Shown here in pieces: positions 1 through 8,177 of a DNA stretch of 64,000 bases (position 1 is its first letter; each line of letters opens with the position of its first letter). The notes below the pieces were generated by a model. The model searched no databases. It was not told the DNA's origin and saw only the letters and a list, made by a program, of their open reading frames with translations. The stretch is from Pseudomonadota bacterium. GTDB lineage: Bacteria > Pseudomonadota > Gammaproteobacteria > JAADHS01. The stretch is taken from contig JAKACW010000008.1 in the NCBI GenBank assembly GCA_021821045.1, positions 2,501 to 66,500 of the forward strand. Direction: 5' to 3'. The position numbers and the translations under genes were made by a program.

Positions 1-373
1 AGCTTGAGTTGAACATCACCAGTGTGCGCTCGGGATCGAGCACCTTGTAGATCTGCTGCTCGTAGGTGCGCGCATTCTCGATAACCTCGTCCCGCGTGAG
101 CGGCTTGCGAGTGGCGCTTTTGCCGGTGGGGTCGCCGATCATGCCGGTGAAATCCCCGATCAGAAAAATCACCTCGTGACCTAGTTCTTGAAACTGGCGC
201 ATCTTGTGTAATAGAACCGTATGGCCGAGATGAAGGTCCGGCGCGGTCGGGTCAAAACCCGCCTTGACCCGTAGGCGCTTGCCGCTGGCCAGGCGCGACC
301 GCAGATCGTCCGCCACCAACACTTCCTCGACCCCACGGGTAAGCGAGAGAAACGCATCTTGCTTAGAGTGCAT
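1..373 (-). CDS. tyrS: Tyrosyl-tRNA synthetase, N-terminal part
   Basis: Class I aminoacyl-tRNA synthetase that charges tRNA-Tyr in the cytoplasm. Only the first ~124 codons lie in the window; the gene runs off the left edge. The translation shows [15 protein letters not shown], which contains the HIGH-type ATP signature (HLGH), followed by [20 protein letters not shown], typical of TyrRS. Two ATGs stand in tandem (376 and 373). AAGGAA at 384-379 is five bases from the second and only two from the first, so 373 is preferred. Transcribed away from the response-regulator operon to its right. Confidence 0.95.
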   Translation of the reverse strand, partial: MHSKQDAFLSLTRGVEEVLVADDLRSRLASGKRLRVKAGFDPTAPDLHLGHTVLLHKMRQFQELGHEVIFLIGDFTGMIGDPTGKSATRKPLTRDEVIENARTYEQQIYKVLDPERTLVMFNSS

Positions 374-642
374 CATTATTCCTTATTTTCCGTGCCATCA
401 AGGGCGATTATAGCCGTCTGCATGCCGCCAACGAGTTGGATGCCACCGGCTTCCCAGACACCAAATCAACGCATTAATTCAGCGGTTTTTTTTGGCGAAG
501 AGTAGTCGTCATTATGGCGCGCAGAAGGTACCAATTCCACACGCGGTCAGGGAGGGAAACAATGCGAAAGTTTCGAATGGCTTAGCCGTTATATAGAAGC
601 GTTGGAACGATTAACGCGCAACATGGATCGGAACCTTTAGCA

Positions 643-1008
643 ATGGCAACCCCAATCACAATCGTTGACGATTCGGCGATGTCTCGAAAGCTCATGATTC
701 GAGCGCTTCCGCCCGAGTGGGATATCGAGATCACCCAGGCTGCCAACGGCAAAGAAGCCTTGGACGCTTACCACGCCGGAAAAGCCGACGTCATGTTCCT
801 CGATCTGACCATGCCCGTAATGGATGGCTACGAAGTCCTGGAAACACTGAAGAAAGAAGGCCTCAACACGTTCGTGATTGTAGTGTCGGCGGACATACAG
901 CCCAAAGCCCAGGAGCGCGTCATGTCGCTCGGCGCTATGGCGTTTATAAAAAAACCTGTCAACACGGACGAAGTGTCTCGGATCCTGAAAGAGTTTGGAA
1001 TCATATGA
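643..1008 (+). CDS. CheY-like single-domain response regulator
   Basis: A 121-residue stand-alone receiver domain. The acidic pocket D9-D10, phosphoacceptor D54 (in MFLDLTMPVMDGY), S82 and K104 (KKP) are all present, so it should be phosphorylatable. It has no output domain. Its stop overlaps the ATG of a CheC-type phosphatase (ATGA at 1005), and a GGDEF protein follows, so the three form one translationally coupled signalling operon. The simplest reading is that the CheC protein dephosphorylates this receiver and that the pair controls the downstream diguanylate cyclase, but this link is inference. The Shine-Dalgarno is weak (GGAACC). Confidence 0.93.
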   Translation: MATPITIVDDSAMSRKLMIRALPPEWDIEITQAANGKEALDAYHAGKADVMFLDLTMPVMDGYEVLETLKKEGLNTFVIVVSADIQPKAQERVMSLGAMAFIKKPVNTDEVSRILKEFGII

Positions 1009-1619
1009 GCCTGACTCCCTTAACGGAGGATCAACGGGACGCTCTGCAAGAGGTCCTGAATATTGCGATGGGACAAGCCGGGGACTCCCTCGCGCGCATA
1101 CTCGACGCATTCGTCGAACTCTCTGTACCCCGAATTCGCGTCGTCGACGTCAGCCATGTCGCCGACACCGTGCGCGAAATGGTCGGCGACCGCCACGAAG
1201 TCACCGCCGTTCGCCAGTCCTTCTTTGACGATCTGCGCGGTGAAGCGCTGGTCATTTTCGGCGCCAACGGCTGCAAAGACTTGGCGGACCTGATGGGATA
1301 CGCCGAGGAGCTTGACCAACAGTCCGAGCGCGAGCTTTTGCTTGATGTCGCGAACGTATTGGTCGGCGCGATTCTCAACGGCATCACGGAAACGCTGGGC
1401 ACGGAACTGAGCTATTCGGCGCCGTCTATCATGGCCGAGAAGGCCCAAGTCGAAACGCTGATCAATCTTGATCAGTTGTCGTGGTCGCACGCGCTATTGC
1501 TGGAAGTCAACTACAGCCTGGAAAACCGCGATTTCAAGAGCCATCTGCTGTTGCTCATGGCGGAGGAAGCCATCGACGCGCTGCGCGGCGCCATCGACCA
1601 GTTCATGGAATCCATCTGA
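1005..1619 (+). CDS. CheC/CheX-family phosphatase
   Basis: 204 residues. The first phosphatase signature of the CheC family, [DS]-x3-E-x2-N-x22-P, is met exactly by D12, E16, N19 and P42. A second copy is seen as E110, D114, N117, P140 with the same spacing, but with Asp in place of the catalytic Glu, so the second site may be weakened. CheC proteins remove the phosphate from CheY-type receivers. The start at 1005 overlaps the stop of the receiver gene, and a longer reading frame upstream is only a shadow of that gene. The stop overlaps the ATG of the diguanylate cyclase gene (TGATG). Confidence 0.9.
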   Translation: MSLTPLTEDQRDALQEVLNIAMGQAGDSLARILDAFVELSVPRIRVVDVSHVADTVREMVGDRHEVTAVRQSFFDDLRGEALVIFGANGCKDLADLMGYAEELDQQSERELLLDVANVLVGAILNGITETLGTELSYSAPSIMAEKAQVETLINLDQLSWSHALLLEVNYSLENRDFKSHLLLLMAEEAIDALRGAIDQFMESI

Positions 1620-2575
1620 TGTTGTCCAAACTTGACGCGGCCCCGTTGCTCGAGTTCATTCTCGACCGCGTCAACATTGGCGTGTTCGTCCTGAATCGCA
1701 ACATGGAAGTGGTGTTGTGGAATCACTTCATGGAGACCAACAGCCAACGCCCCAGCCAAGACGTCGTCGGGAAGAATCTCTTCGAGCTTTTCCCCGAGCT
1801 GCCAAAGCAATGGCTCGAGCGAAAAATACAAAGCGTGTTCGTTCTGAAAAATTTCGCGTTCACATCATGGGAGCAGCGGCCATATCTGTTTCGGTTTCAG
1901 CACAACCGCCCGGTAACCGGCGGCGTCGACTCCATGCGCCAGAACTGCACGTTTCTCCCAGTAAAAAGCTCCAGCGGCGACGTGGAATTCGTCTGCGTCA
2001 CGCTTATTGATGTAACCGACACCAGCATTTATCAAAGCATGATGCAGGACGCTCTGAACAAGCTGAATGAGGCGAGCAATCGCGACGGCCTAACCGGCAT
2101 CTACAATCGACGTTTCCTGGAAAGCGAACTCAACAAGGAATTCTGTCGGGTCAAACGCTACGACGGCTCGCTGTCCTTTATCCTGCTGGATTTGGATCAT
2201 TTCAAGAACATTAACGATGAGAAGGGCCATTTGGCCGGCGATGAGATACTGCGGCGCACGTCCGAAGTGCTCAGCAGCTGTATCCGGGAGTCCGATTCGC
2301 TCGGCCGCTACGGCGGCGAAGAGTTCGCGGTCATCTGTCCTCAGACCAAACTGAAGGGAGCGATGATCCTGGCCGAACGATTGCGTCAAAGTGTGGAGAA
2401 CGGCAATTTTTCGTTTCACAATGAGCGCGTCCCGCTGACCATCAGCGTCGGCGTGGCGGAACTGTACCCTGACACGCCGACCTACGAACGACTCATCCAT
2501 GAAGCGGACACCGCACTTTACCAATCCAAAGAGGCCGGCCGAAATCGGGTGACGGCCTTTGAGCGACCCGCCTGA
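1619..2575 (+). CDS. PAS-GGDEF diguanylate cyclase
   Basis: 318 residues. An N-terminal PAS-like sensor (about 10-145, with VGKNLFELFP) is followed by a GGDEF domain. The active site reads GGEEF, and an inhibitory RxxD site (RESD) lies five residues before it, so it should be an active cyclase making c-di-GMP with product inhibition. There is no transmembrane segment, so it senses in the cytoplasm. The ATG at 1619 overlaps the stop of the CheC gene, which fixes the start despite upstream in-frame codons. Third gene of the receiver/phosphatase/cyclase operon. Confidence 0.92.
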   Translation: MLSKLDAAPLLEFILDRVNIGVFVLNRNMEVVLWNHFMETNSQRPSQDVVGKNLFELFPELPKQWLERKIQSVFVLKNFAFTSWEQRPYLFRFQHNRPVTGGVDSMRQNCTFLPVKSSSGDVEFVCVTLIDVTDTSIYQSMMQDALNKLNEASNRDGLTGIYNRRFLESELNKEFCRVKRYDGSLSFILLDLDHFKNINDEKGHLAGDEILRRTSEVLSSCIRESDSLGRYGGEEFAVICPQTKLKGAMILAERLRQSVENGNFSFHNERVPLTISVGVAELYPDTPTYERLIHEADTALYQSKEAGRNRVTAFERPA

Positions 2576-2684
2576 AATTTGCCGCTGGCCTCGCGATCGT
2601 TTTTCGTTACAATAGCAACCAGCCAAGGATAGGTGCGGGCTCCCGCGTCATAAACTATTTTGATGAGATCCCGATAGTTAGACC

Positions 2685-4160
2685 ATGGAAACGAAATTTC
2701 GCCGATCACTGCAATTGTCGATTTTTGGGCGCGACTATCGCTACGTCGCCGCGAATGGACGGACCTTCACAGCCGGCTTGAACCGCAACCACGCGCTTTT
2801 GGGCGCGGGCGTACTGTTTGGAATAGCCGTCTTTGGCGCGCTTATGCCGACAGACGACGCCGAAGCGATCCGAGCGGAGGCGCCGTTCACCGCGGGCACG
2901 GACGCACGACCGCTTGCGCTGCCTGAGTTGCCCCCGCAGAACGATGCGGCCGATCTCGAGACGGTCCATCCCGTCACCGCCATTGAACCCCCGAGAGACA
3001 CGCCCCAACCCCCCTTGGCCAAGACGCCGGCGACGGACGCTCCCGGTTTGCTGTGGGAAACAGTGAAGGTCAAATCGGGCGATACATTGGCCGGCATCGC
3101 CAAGCGTGTCGGGCTCACCTCGCAGGAACTCCACCAAATCGTGAATTTGAATCAGGACACCAAGCGCCTGGCCAAGATTTTCCCCGGCGACATCCTCGAG
3201 TTCGGCTTTGACGGCGAGCGCGCCGTTCAGAAAATGCGCTATGCGTTAAGCAACACCGATACGCTCATGGTAAAGCGCACGAACGCCGACTTCAGCAGCG
3301 AAGTCACCCATATTCCGCTCACGCAAGAAAAGCGCTTTGCCGCGGGCAAGATCACCAGCTCGCTTTTCATGGCCGCTCAGGAAGCGGGACTTTCGGATCG
3401 ATTGACGATGGAACTGGCGGGCATTTTTGGCTGGGACGTGGATTTCGCGCTGGATATTCGCGAAGGCGACACCTTCACGGTTCTATATGAAGAGCTATTT
3501 AAGAACGGCGAACGCATCTCCGACGGCAACATTATCGCGGCGGAATTCACCAACCGCGGCGAAACCTACCGCGCGGTCCGCTACACACCCGCGGATGGAC
3601 GAACAGACTACTTCACGCCGGATGGCCACACGCTGCGCAAAACCTTTTTGCGTACTCCCGTGGAGTTTTCTCGCATCAGCTCCGGGTTCAGCCTTGGACG
3701 TAAACATCCGGTCTTGAATCGCATTCGGGCCCATAAAGGCGTCGACTACGCGGCGCCGACCGGAACGCCCATACGCGCAACAGGGGACGGCAAAGTGGTG
3801 ACACGCGGCACCACGGGCGGCTACGGAAAAACGGTGGTGCTGCAGCATGGCAGCCAATACAGCACACTCTATGCCCATCTTTCGAGTTACGCCCGAGGCA
3901 TCAAAGCGGGTAGCCGGGTGCGTCAGGGGCAAGTAATCGGGTATGTCGGGCAAACAGGTCTAGCGACCGGCCCCCACCTGCACTATGAATTCCGCGTGAA
4001 CGGCGTGCATCGCAATCCGCTGACCGTGAAGTTCCCCAATGCGGAACCGCTGCCCAAGCAGCACCGCGCCGCCTTCGAGGAACACGCCCTGCCACTGCTC
4101 GCCGCGCTCGACAGTTTCAAGTCCACCACCGTCGCCTTGGGTGAGCCGTCCAGTCCATGA
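2685..4160 (+). CDS. LysM / M23 murein endopeptidase (MepM/YebA type)
   Basis: 491 residues. A single membrane anchor at about 37-54 is followed by a Pro-rich linker, a LysM/OapA-like domain (about 124-176, VKSGDTLAGIAKRVGL) and a C-terminal M23 zinc metallopeptidase. Zinc ligands are seen as H350 and D354 (HKGVDYAAPTG) and the HLH motif at 431-433 (GLATGPHLHYEF). Family members cut D-Ala-mDAP cross-links so that peptidoglycan can expand. The stop overlaps the anmK ATG by four bases, pairing wall cutting with wall recycling, a linkage common in gammaproteobacteria. Confidence 0.92.
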   Translation: METKFRRSLQLSIFGRDYRYVAANGRTFTAGLNRNHALLGAGVLFGIAVFGALMPTDDAEAIRAEAPFTAGTDARPLALPELPPQNDAADLETVHPVTAIEPPRDTPQPPLAKTPATDAPGLLWETVKVKSGDTLAGIAKRVGLTSQELHQIVNLNQDTKRLAKIFPGDILEFGFDGERAVQKMRYALSNTDTLMVKRTNADFSSEVTHIPLTQEKRFAAGKITSSLFMAAQEAGLSDRLTMELAGIFGWDVDFALDIREGDTFTVLYEELFKNGERISDGNIIAAEFTNRGETYRAVRYTPADGRTDYFTPDGHTLRKTFLRTPVEFSRISSGFSLGRKHPVLNRIRAHKGVDYAAPTGTPIRATGDGKVVTRGTTGGYGKTVVLQHGSQYSTLYAHLSSYARGIKAGSRVRQGQVIGYVGQTGLATGPHLHYEFRVNGVHRNPLTVKFPNAEPLPKQHRAAFEEHALPLLAALDSFKSTTVALGEPSSP

Positions 4161-5260
4161 CCTCGCTGTTCGTCGGCACTATGTCCGGCACCAGCATGGA
4201 CGGCGTTGATGCTGTCTTGGTCGATTTCTCGGCCGCGAAACCCGTCATCCTCGGTCACCATTACGTCCCACTTTCTGACTCGCTCCGCGCTATCCTTCGG
4301 CACGTAGCGCGACCCCAGGGAGGCATCACACTGGCGGAGTTCGCCGCGCTGGACACCGCCATGGGGACGCTCATCGGCACGGCGGTTGTCGATCTTCTCA
4401 AAGCCTGCAATACGAACAGCCGCTCCGTTCGCGCCATCGGCAGTCATGGCCAAACGATATTTCACGCGCCGCAAGCGCCGACCCGAACAAGCCTTCAGAT
4501 CGGCAACCCCAATATCGTGTCCCAAGTCACCGGAATTACCACAGTCGCCGATTTTCGCCGCCGTGATGTCGCCGCAGGCGGCCAAGGCGCGCCGCTGGTA
4601 CCGGCGTTTCATCGCCATGTATTCGCCAGCAACAGCGAAAATCGAGTGATCGTCAATATCGGCGGCATCGGCAATATAACCGTGCTGCCTCGCGGCAGTG
4701 ATCATGTCCTGGGTTTCGACACGGGACCGGGCAATTGTTTTCTAGATATTTGGTGCGAGCGCATCAACAACGCCAAGTACGATGATCAAGGCGCGTGGGC
4801 GCGGACGGGCAAAGCGAATCAAGCATTGCTGTCGACTATGCTGTCTGATCCGTTCATCGCTCAATCTCCGCCCAAAAGCACCGGCAAAGAACACTTCAAC
4901 GCGCAATGGCTGACGAGGCGGCTCGCGACAATCAACGATACGCCTCAGAACGTGCAAGCCACATTAGCCGAATTTACTGCACGCTCCATTGTCGATGCCA
5001 TCCAGCGTTGGGCCCCCGCCACCGACAGAATCTTTGCGTGCGGCGGCGGCGCGTACAACAGGTTCTTGCTCGAGCGCATCGCCGCGCTGTCGAACCTGCC
5101 GGTGGACACCACCGCACAGCTTGGCGTCGAACCGACCCTGGTCGAAGCCGCCGCGTTCGCCTGGCTGGCAATGCAGACATTGGAACGAAAGGCGGGTAAC
5201 TTGGTTTCGGTCACGGGCGCGGCTCAGCCGGTGGTGTTGGGCGGGATCTACTACGCTTGA
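4157..5260 (+). CDS. anmK: Anhydro-N-acetylmuramic acid kinase
   Basis: 367 residues, normal length for AnmK. It phosphorylates 1,6-anhydroMurNAc released during murein turnover and opens the ring to MurNAc-6-phosphate for recycling. The N-terminal ATP-binding signature GTMSGTSMDGVDAVLVDF, DFRRRDVAAGGQGAPLVPAFH, and GFDTGPGN are diagnostic. It starts inside the stop of the M23 gene (ATGA), so the two are coupled, and it is followed at once by a strong bidirectional hairpin. Confidence 0.96.
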   Translation: MTSLFVGTMSGTSMDGVDAVLVDFSAAKPVILGHHYVPLSDSLRAILRHVARPQGGITLAEFAALDTAMGTLIGTAVVDLLKACNTNSRSVRAIGSHGQTIFHAPQAPTRTSLQIGNPNIVSQVTGITTVADFRRRDVAAGGQGAPLVPAFHRHVFASNSENRVIVNIGGIGNITVLPRGSDHVLGFDTGPGNCFLDIWCERINNAKYDDQGAWARTGKANQALLSTMLSDPFIAQSPPKSTGKEHFNAQWLTRRLATINDTPQNVQATLAEFTARSIVDAIQRWAPATDRIFACGGGAYNRFLLERIAALSNLPVDTTAQLGVEPTLVEAAAFAWLAMQTLERKAGNLVSVTGAAQPVVLGGIYYA

Positions 5261-5265
5261 ATACA

Positions 5266-5289
5266 AAAAGGGGCCTAACGGCCCCTTTT
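5266..5289. terminator. Bidirectional intrinsic terminator between anmK and erpA
   Basis: Perfect 10-bp stem AAAAGGGGCC / GGCCCCTTTT with a TAAC loop, between convergent anmK and erpA. The run of four T on the plus side and the A-run giving U on the minus side let it serve both genes. Confidence 0.85.
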
Positions 5290-5315
5290 GCTGGCAAACA
5301 ATTTCTTGGCAGAAA

Positions 5316-5669
5316 CTATACGCTAAACGACGAACCGCACCCGCAGGTTGTCGTGGCGTTTGGATTGCGAATCACGAAATGCGCGCCTTCCAATCCTTCC
5401 GTGTAGTCAATTTCGGCGCCAACCAAATACTGGAAACTCATGGGATCGATGAGCAAGGTTACGCCGCCTTTTTCCACCACGGTATCATCGTCGTTGACGC
5501 TTTCGTCGAACGAAAAGCCATATTGGAATCCTGAACAGCCGCCACCGCTGATAAAAACCCGCAATTTCAACTCGGCGTTGCCCTCTTCCTCGATCAGCGA
5601 CTTCACTTTCGCCGCCGCGCCGTCGGTGAAGATCAAAGGGCTGGCCATTTCCTGAGCTACTTCTGACAT
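5316..5669 (-). CDS. erpA: A-type iron-sulfur carrier ErpA
   Basis: 117 residues. A-type Fe-S scaffold/carrier that delivers clusters to apo-proteins. The three conserved cysteines are C45 ([11 protein letters not shown]), C109 and C111 ([10 protein letters not shown]). GGGAGAG lies five bases before the ATG. The next genes on the strand (bactofilin, DUF6776, argC) match the common gammaproteobacterial order around erpA. ErpA rather than IscA is favoured by length and context, because no isc genes are nearby. Confidence 0.93.
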   Translation of the reverse strand: MSEVAQEMASPLIFTDGAAAKVKSLIEEEGNAELKLRVFISGGGCSGFQYGFSFDESVNDDDTVVEKGGVTLLIDPMSFQYLVGAEIDYTEGLEGAHFVIRNPNATTTCGCGSSFSV

Positions 5670-5740
5670 GTTTACTCTCCCAAGGGGACGTCTTATTCAG
5701 ACTTACTGGTTACGAATTCTATAAAACCTGATCAATTTAG

Positions 5741-6133
5741 TCAATTATTGCCCGGCGCGGGCGGAGATTCCGCTTGGACATGAATGAGCTGACCATTTAC
5801 CTCGGCTCCGATGGCCATTTCGATTCTTTTGTAATAGATATTGCCTGAGACGCGGGCGTTGGGCGCAAGTTCCACCAGCTCACTGGCATGCACGTCACCC
5901 GTCACCGTCCCATCCAGTATCGCCCGAGGCACGCGGACGTCACCTTCGATCGCGGCGCCCGCTGCCACCGTCAAGGTTGCCGACTCGACGCCTTCGGTCG
6001 CCGTAACACTGCCCCGCACAACGCCCTCGACCATCAAACCACCGCCAAAAACGATATTGCCCTGAATCTCGGTCTCTTTTCCGATCAGGGTGTCGATCTT
6101 GCTTTCGCGTCCGCGCTTGCGACTCCCAAACAT
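5741..6133 (-). CDS. Bactofilin (polymer-forming cytoskeletal protein)
   Basis: 130 residues, DUF583/bactofilin. The middle is built of short Gly/Val/Ala-rich turns (EGVVRGSVTATEGVESATL, GDVHASELVELAPNARVSGN) as expected for a right-handed beta-helix that self-polymerises. The termini are short and polar. The start at 6133 is chosen because GGGAGGGCGC directly precedes it; an in-frame ATG 39 bases upstream lacks such a site. Bactofilins scaffold wall enzymes or polar structures, and several wall genes are close by. Confidence 0.9.
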   Translation of the reverse strand: MFGSRKRGRESKIDTLIGKETEIQGNIVFGGGLMVEGVVRGSVTATEGVESATLTVAAGAAIEGDVRVPRAILDGTVTGDVHASELVELAPNARVSGNIYYKRIEMAIGAEVNGQLIHVQAESPPAPGNN

Positions 6134-6199
6134 TGCGCCCTCCCTAGAAAAACGTCCTTGCCATCTAAGCATCGGCAGCGACGGGTTTTTAAATAGCGC

Positions 6200-6931
6200 C
6201 TAAAGCGAAGGCGCAACCGACCGCCATTCGTAGGTTTTCTCCAGAGCGCCGCGCACCTTGCCTTTCGGCATGATCTTCACGATGACACTCTCCGGCTTGA
6301 AATCAGCGGGCAGAGCGATCTCTCCTTGAAAGTTCTGATAATACTTGAAGTCATAGCTCAGCCGAGAGAGCTTTTCGCCGGTCAATTCCGACAGCCCAAG
6401 CGCGGTATCACCGCCCTCCGTCTCGCCGTCGATTGAGAAGGTAACGCTTCCCTGAACGCGCTTGGCCCGCGCCGGACCTTGGATCAGAATGAGCTTAAAA
6501 CGCAACGTGTTGGCGCCGGCCCCGGGCTCCAACGCGAACGACTGTATTTGCACGCCCTCCGCCGCATCCTCGGGCGACACGATGCTTTGATAAAAATTCA
6601 GCTGTTGCTTGATCTCGGCGACTTCGCTTTGCGCCTCGGCAAGTGCCTTTTCCACCTGTGCATGCGCTTGCCGATCGATGTTCTTGCCCTGTTCGAGAAA
6701 CGCGGCCCGCTCGCGCAGCTGACGGTTTTCTTCCCTAGACTGATTCAACTGCAGCTCGAGCAGCGTGATGCGACGGTTCGACTCCTCGCTGTCATGGCCG
6801 GCCGCCTTGCGCCCGAGGTCGAAAACCATCCATAACGCCCAAAGCACGAACAACGTCACGAAAGCGGCAAACAAACCGCGGCGCAACGGCGGCTGGCGTC
6901 GGATGACGCGATGCGAACCCCTGGAATTCAT
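6200..6931 (-). CDS. DUF6776-like membrane coiled-coil protein
   Basis: 243 residues: basic N-terminus, one transmembrane helix (about 19-38), a coiled coil (about 50-115, rich in E, Q, R, L) and a C-terminal beta-rich domain with no catalytic motif. The family (DUF6776, recognised by layout and position beside bactofilin/erpA/argC) has no established role. The topology suggests a periplasmic coiled coil anchored in the inner membrane. Confidence 0.75.
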   Translation of the reverse strand: MNSRGSHRVIRRQPPLRRGLFAAFVTLFVLWALWMVFDLGRKAAGHDSEESNRRITLLELQLNQSREENRQLRERAAFLEQGKNIDRQAHAQVEKALAEAQSEVAEIKQQLNFYQSIVSPEDAAEGVQIQSFALEPGAGANTLRFKLILIQGPARAKRVQGSVTFSIDGETEGGDTALGLSELTGEKLSRLSYDFKYYQNFQGEIALPADFKPESVIVKIMPKGKVRGALEKTYEWRSVAPSL

Positions 6932-6996
6932 GCGCGCTTGGGTATCCCTTCTCTAGTTCGACAACAACAGCGCCCGCTGGCACGAGATGGCTGTGG

Positions 6997-8043
6997 CTAC
7001 GGAAACAATGCCGGCTGAGCCAAACCACGATTTTCGTCGAACCCAAACATAATGTTCATGTTTTGAACGGCTTGCCCGGCCGCGCCTTTTACCAGGTTGT
7101 CGATCACCGATAGCACGACAACGGTAGCGCCGCCTTGGGGACGATGTACGGCGATGCGGCACATGTTTGATCCGCGCACAGTTCGCGTTTCCGGGTGGTT
7201 GCCAACCGGCAACACATCCACAAACGGTTCATTGGCATAACGCTTTTCGTAGAGCGCTTGAAGGTCCACGTCCAAGGCCGAAACTCTCGCGTACAACGTG
7301 GCATGGATGCCCCGAATCATCGGCGTTAGATGGGGCACAAAGGTCAGGTCGACCGTTTCGCCGCAGACGGCCGTCAAACCCTGTTTGATTTCCGGCAAGT
7401 GGCGATGCCCCCCGACGCCGTAGGCCTTGAAACTGTCCGTCGCTTCGCTATAAAGGAAACCCACCGCAGCCTTGCGCCCTGCACCGCTGACGCCGGACTT
7501 GCAGTCGGCGACCAGACTGCCGCGATCGGCCAAGCCCGATTCGATCAACGGTAGCAACCCCAATTGAACCGATGTCGGATAGCAACCCGGATTGGCAAGC
7601 AGCTTCGCGCCGCGAATCCGTTCTCGATTAACCTCGGGCAATCCGTACACCGCCTCCTCGAGCAATTCGGGACACGCGTGGGGCATGCCGTACCACTTCT
7701 CCCACAGCACGGCCGATTTGAGACGGAAGTCCGCCGCCAAATCGATGATTCGTGCACCGCGCTCAAGCAGCCCCCGGGCCATGTTCATGGCCGTTCCGTT
7801 GGGCGTGGCAAAAAAAACCACGTCGCATTCTCCCAACACGCCTTCATCGGGAACCGTGAACGCCAGATCGACCAGGCCGCGCAAGGACGGAAACATCTCC
7901 GCCACGGGCATCCCTTCTTCGGAACGGGAGGTGATCACGGCGATATCGACCCCACCGTGCTGCACCAATAACCGCAACAACTCGACGCCGGTGTAACCCG
8001 TCGCCCCGACAATGCCCACCCGTAGGCGTTTATTGATAGTCAT
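6997..8043 (-). CDS. argC: N-acetyl-gamma-glutamyl-phosphate reductase
   Basis: 348 residues. Third step of arginine biosynthesis: NADPH-dependent reduction of N-acetylglutamyl phosphate to the semialdehyde. It carries the N-terminal nucleotide fold ([18 protein letters not shown]) and the active-site Cys in NPGCYPT. The start at 8043 ([13 protein letters not shown]) is preferred over an ATG nine codons upstream because the fold begins directly after it and GGGAACGAG lies just before. Argininosuccinate and other arg genes are not in the window. Confidence 0.95.
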   Translation of the reverse strand: MTINKRLRVGIVGATGYTGVELLRLLVQHGGVDIAVITSRSEEGMPVAEMFPSLRGLVDLAFTVPDEGVLGECDVVFFATPNGTAMNMARGLLERGARIIDLAADFRLKSAVLWEKWYGMPHACPELLEEAVYGLPEVNRERIRGAKLLANPGCYPTSVQLGLLPLIESGLADRGSLVADCKSGVSGAGRKAAVGFLYSEATDSFKAYGVGGHRHLPEIKQGLTAVCGETVDLTFVPHLTPMIRGIHATLYARVSALDVDLQALYEKRYANEPFVDVLPVGNHPETRTVRGSNMCRIAVHRPQGGATVVVLSVIDNLVKGAAGQAVQNMNIMFGFDENRGLAQPALFP

Positions 8044-8177
8044 CACTCGTTCCCACCATTTTGACGTCACGACCCAATGAGCCGTCTATTGTGCCGCGAA
8101 CCTCGGCTGAAGTCATGTTGGAGGGAAAATTCGGCGAGCAACAGTCGCGAGCGACCGGCAACGTCGGCGACTAGTGG

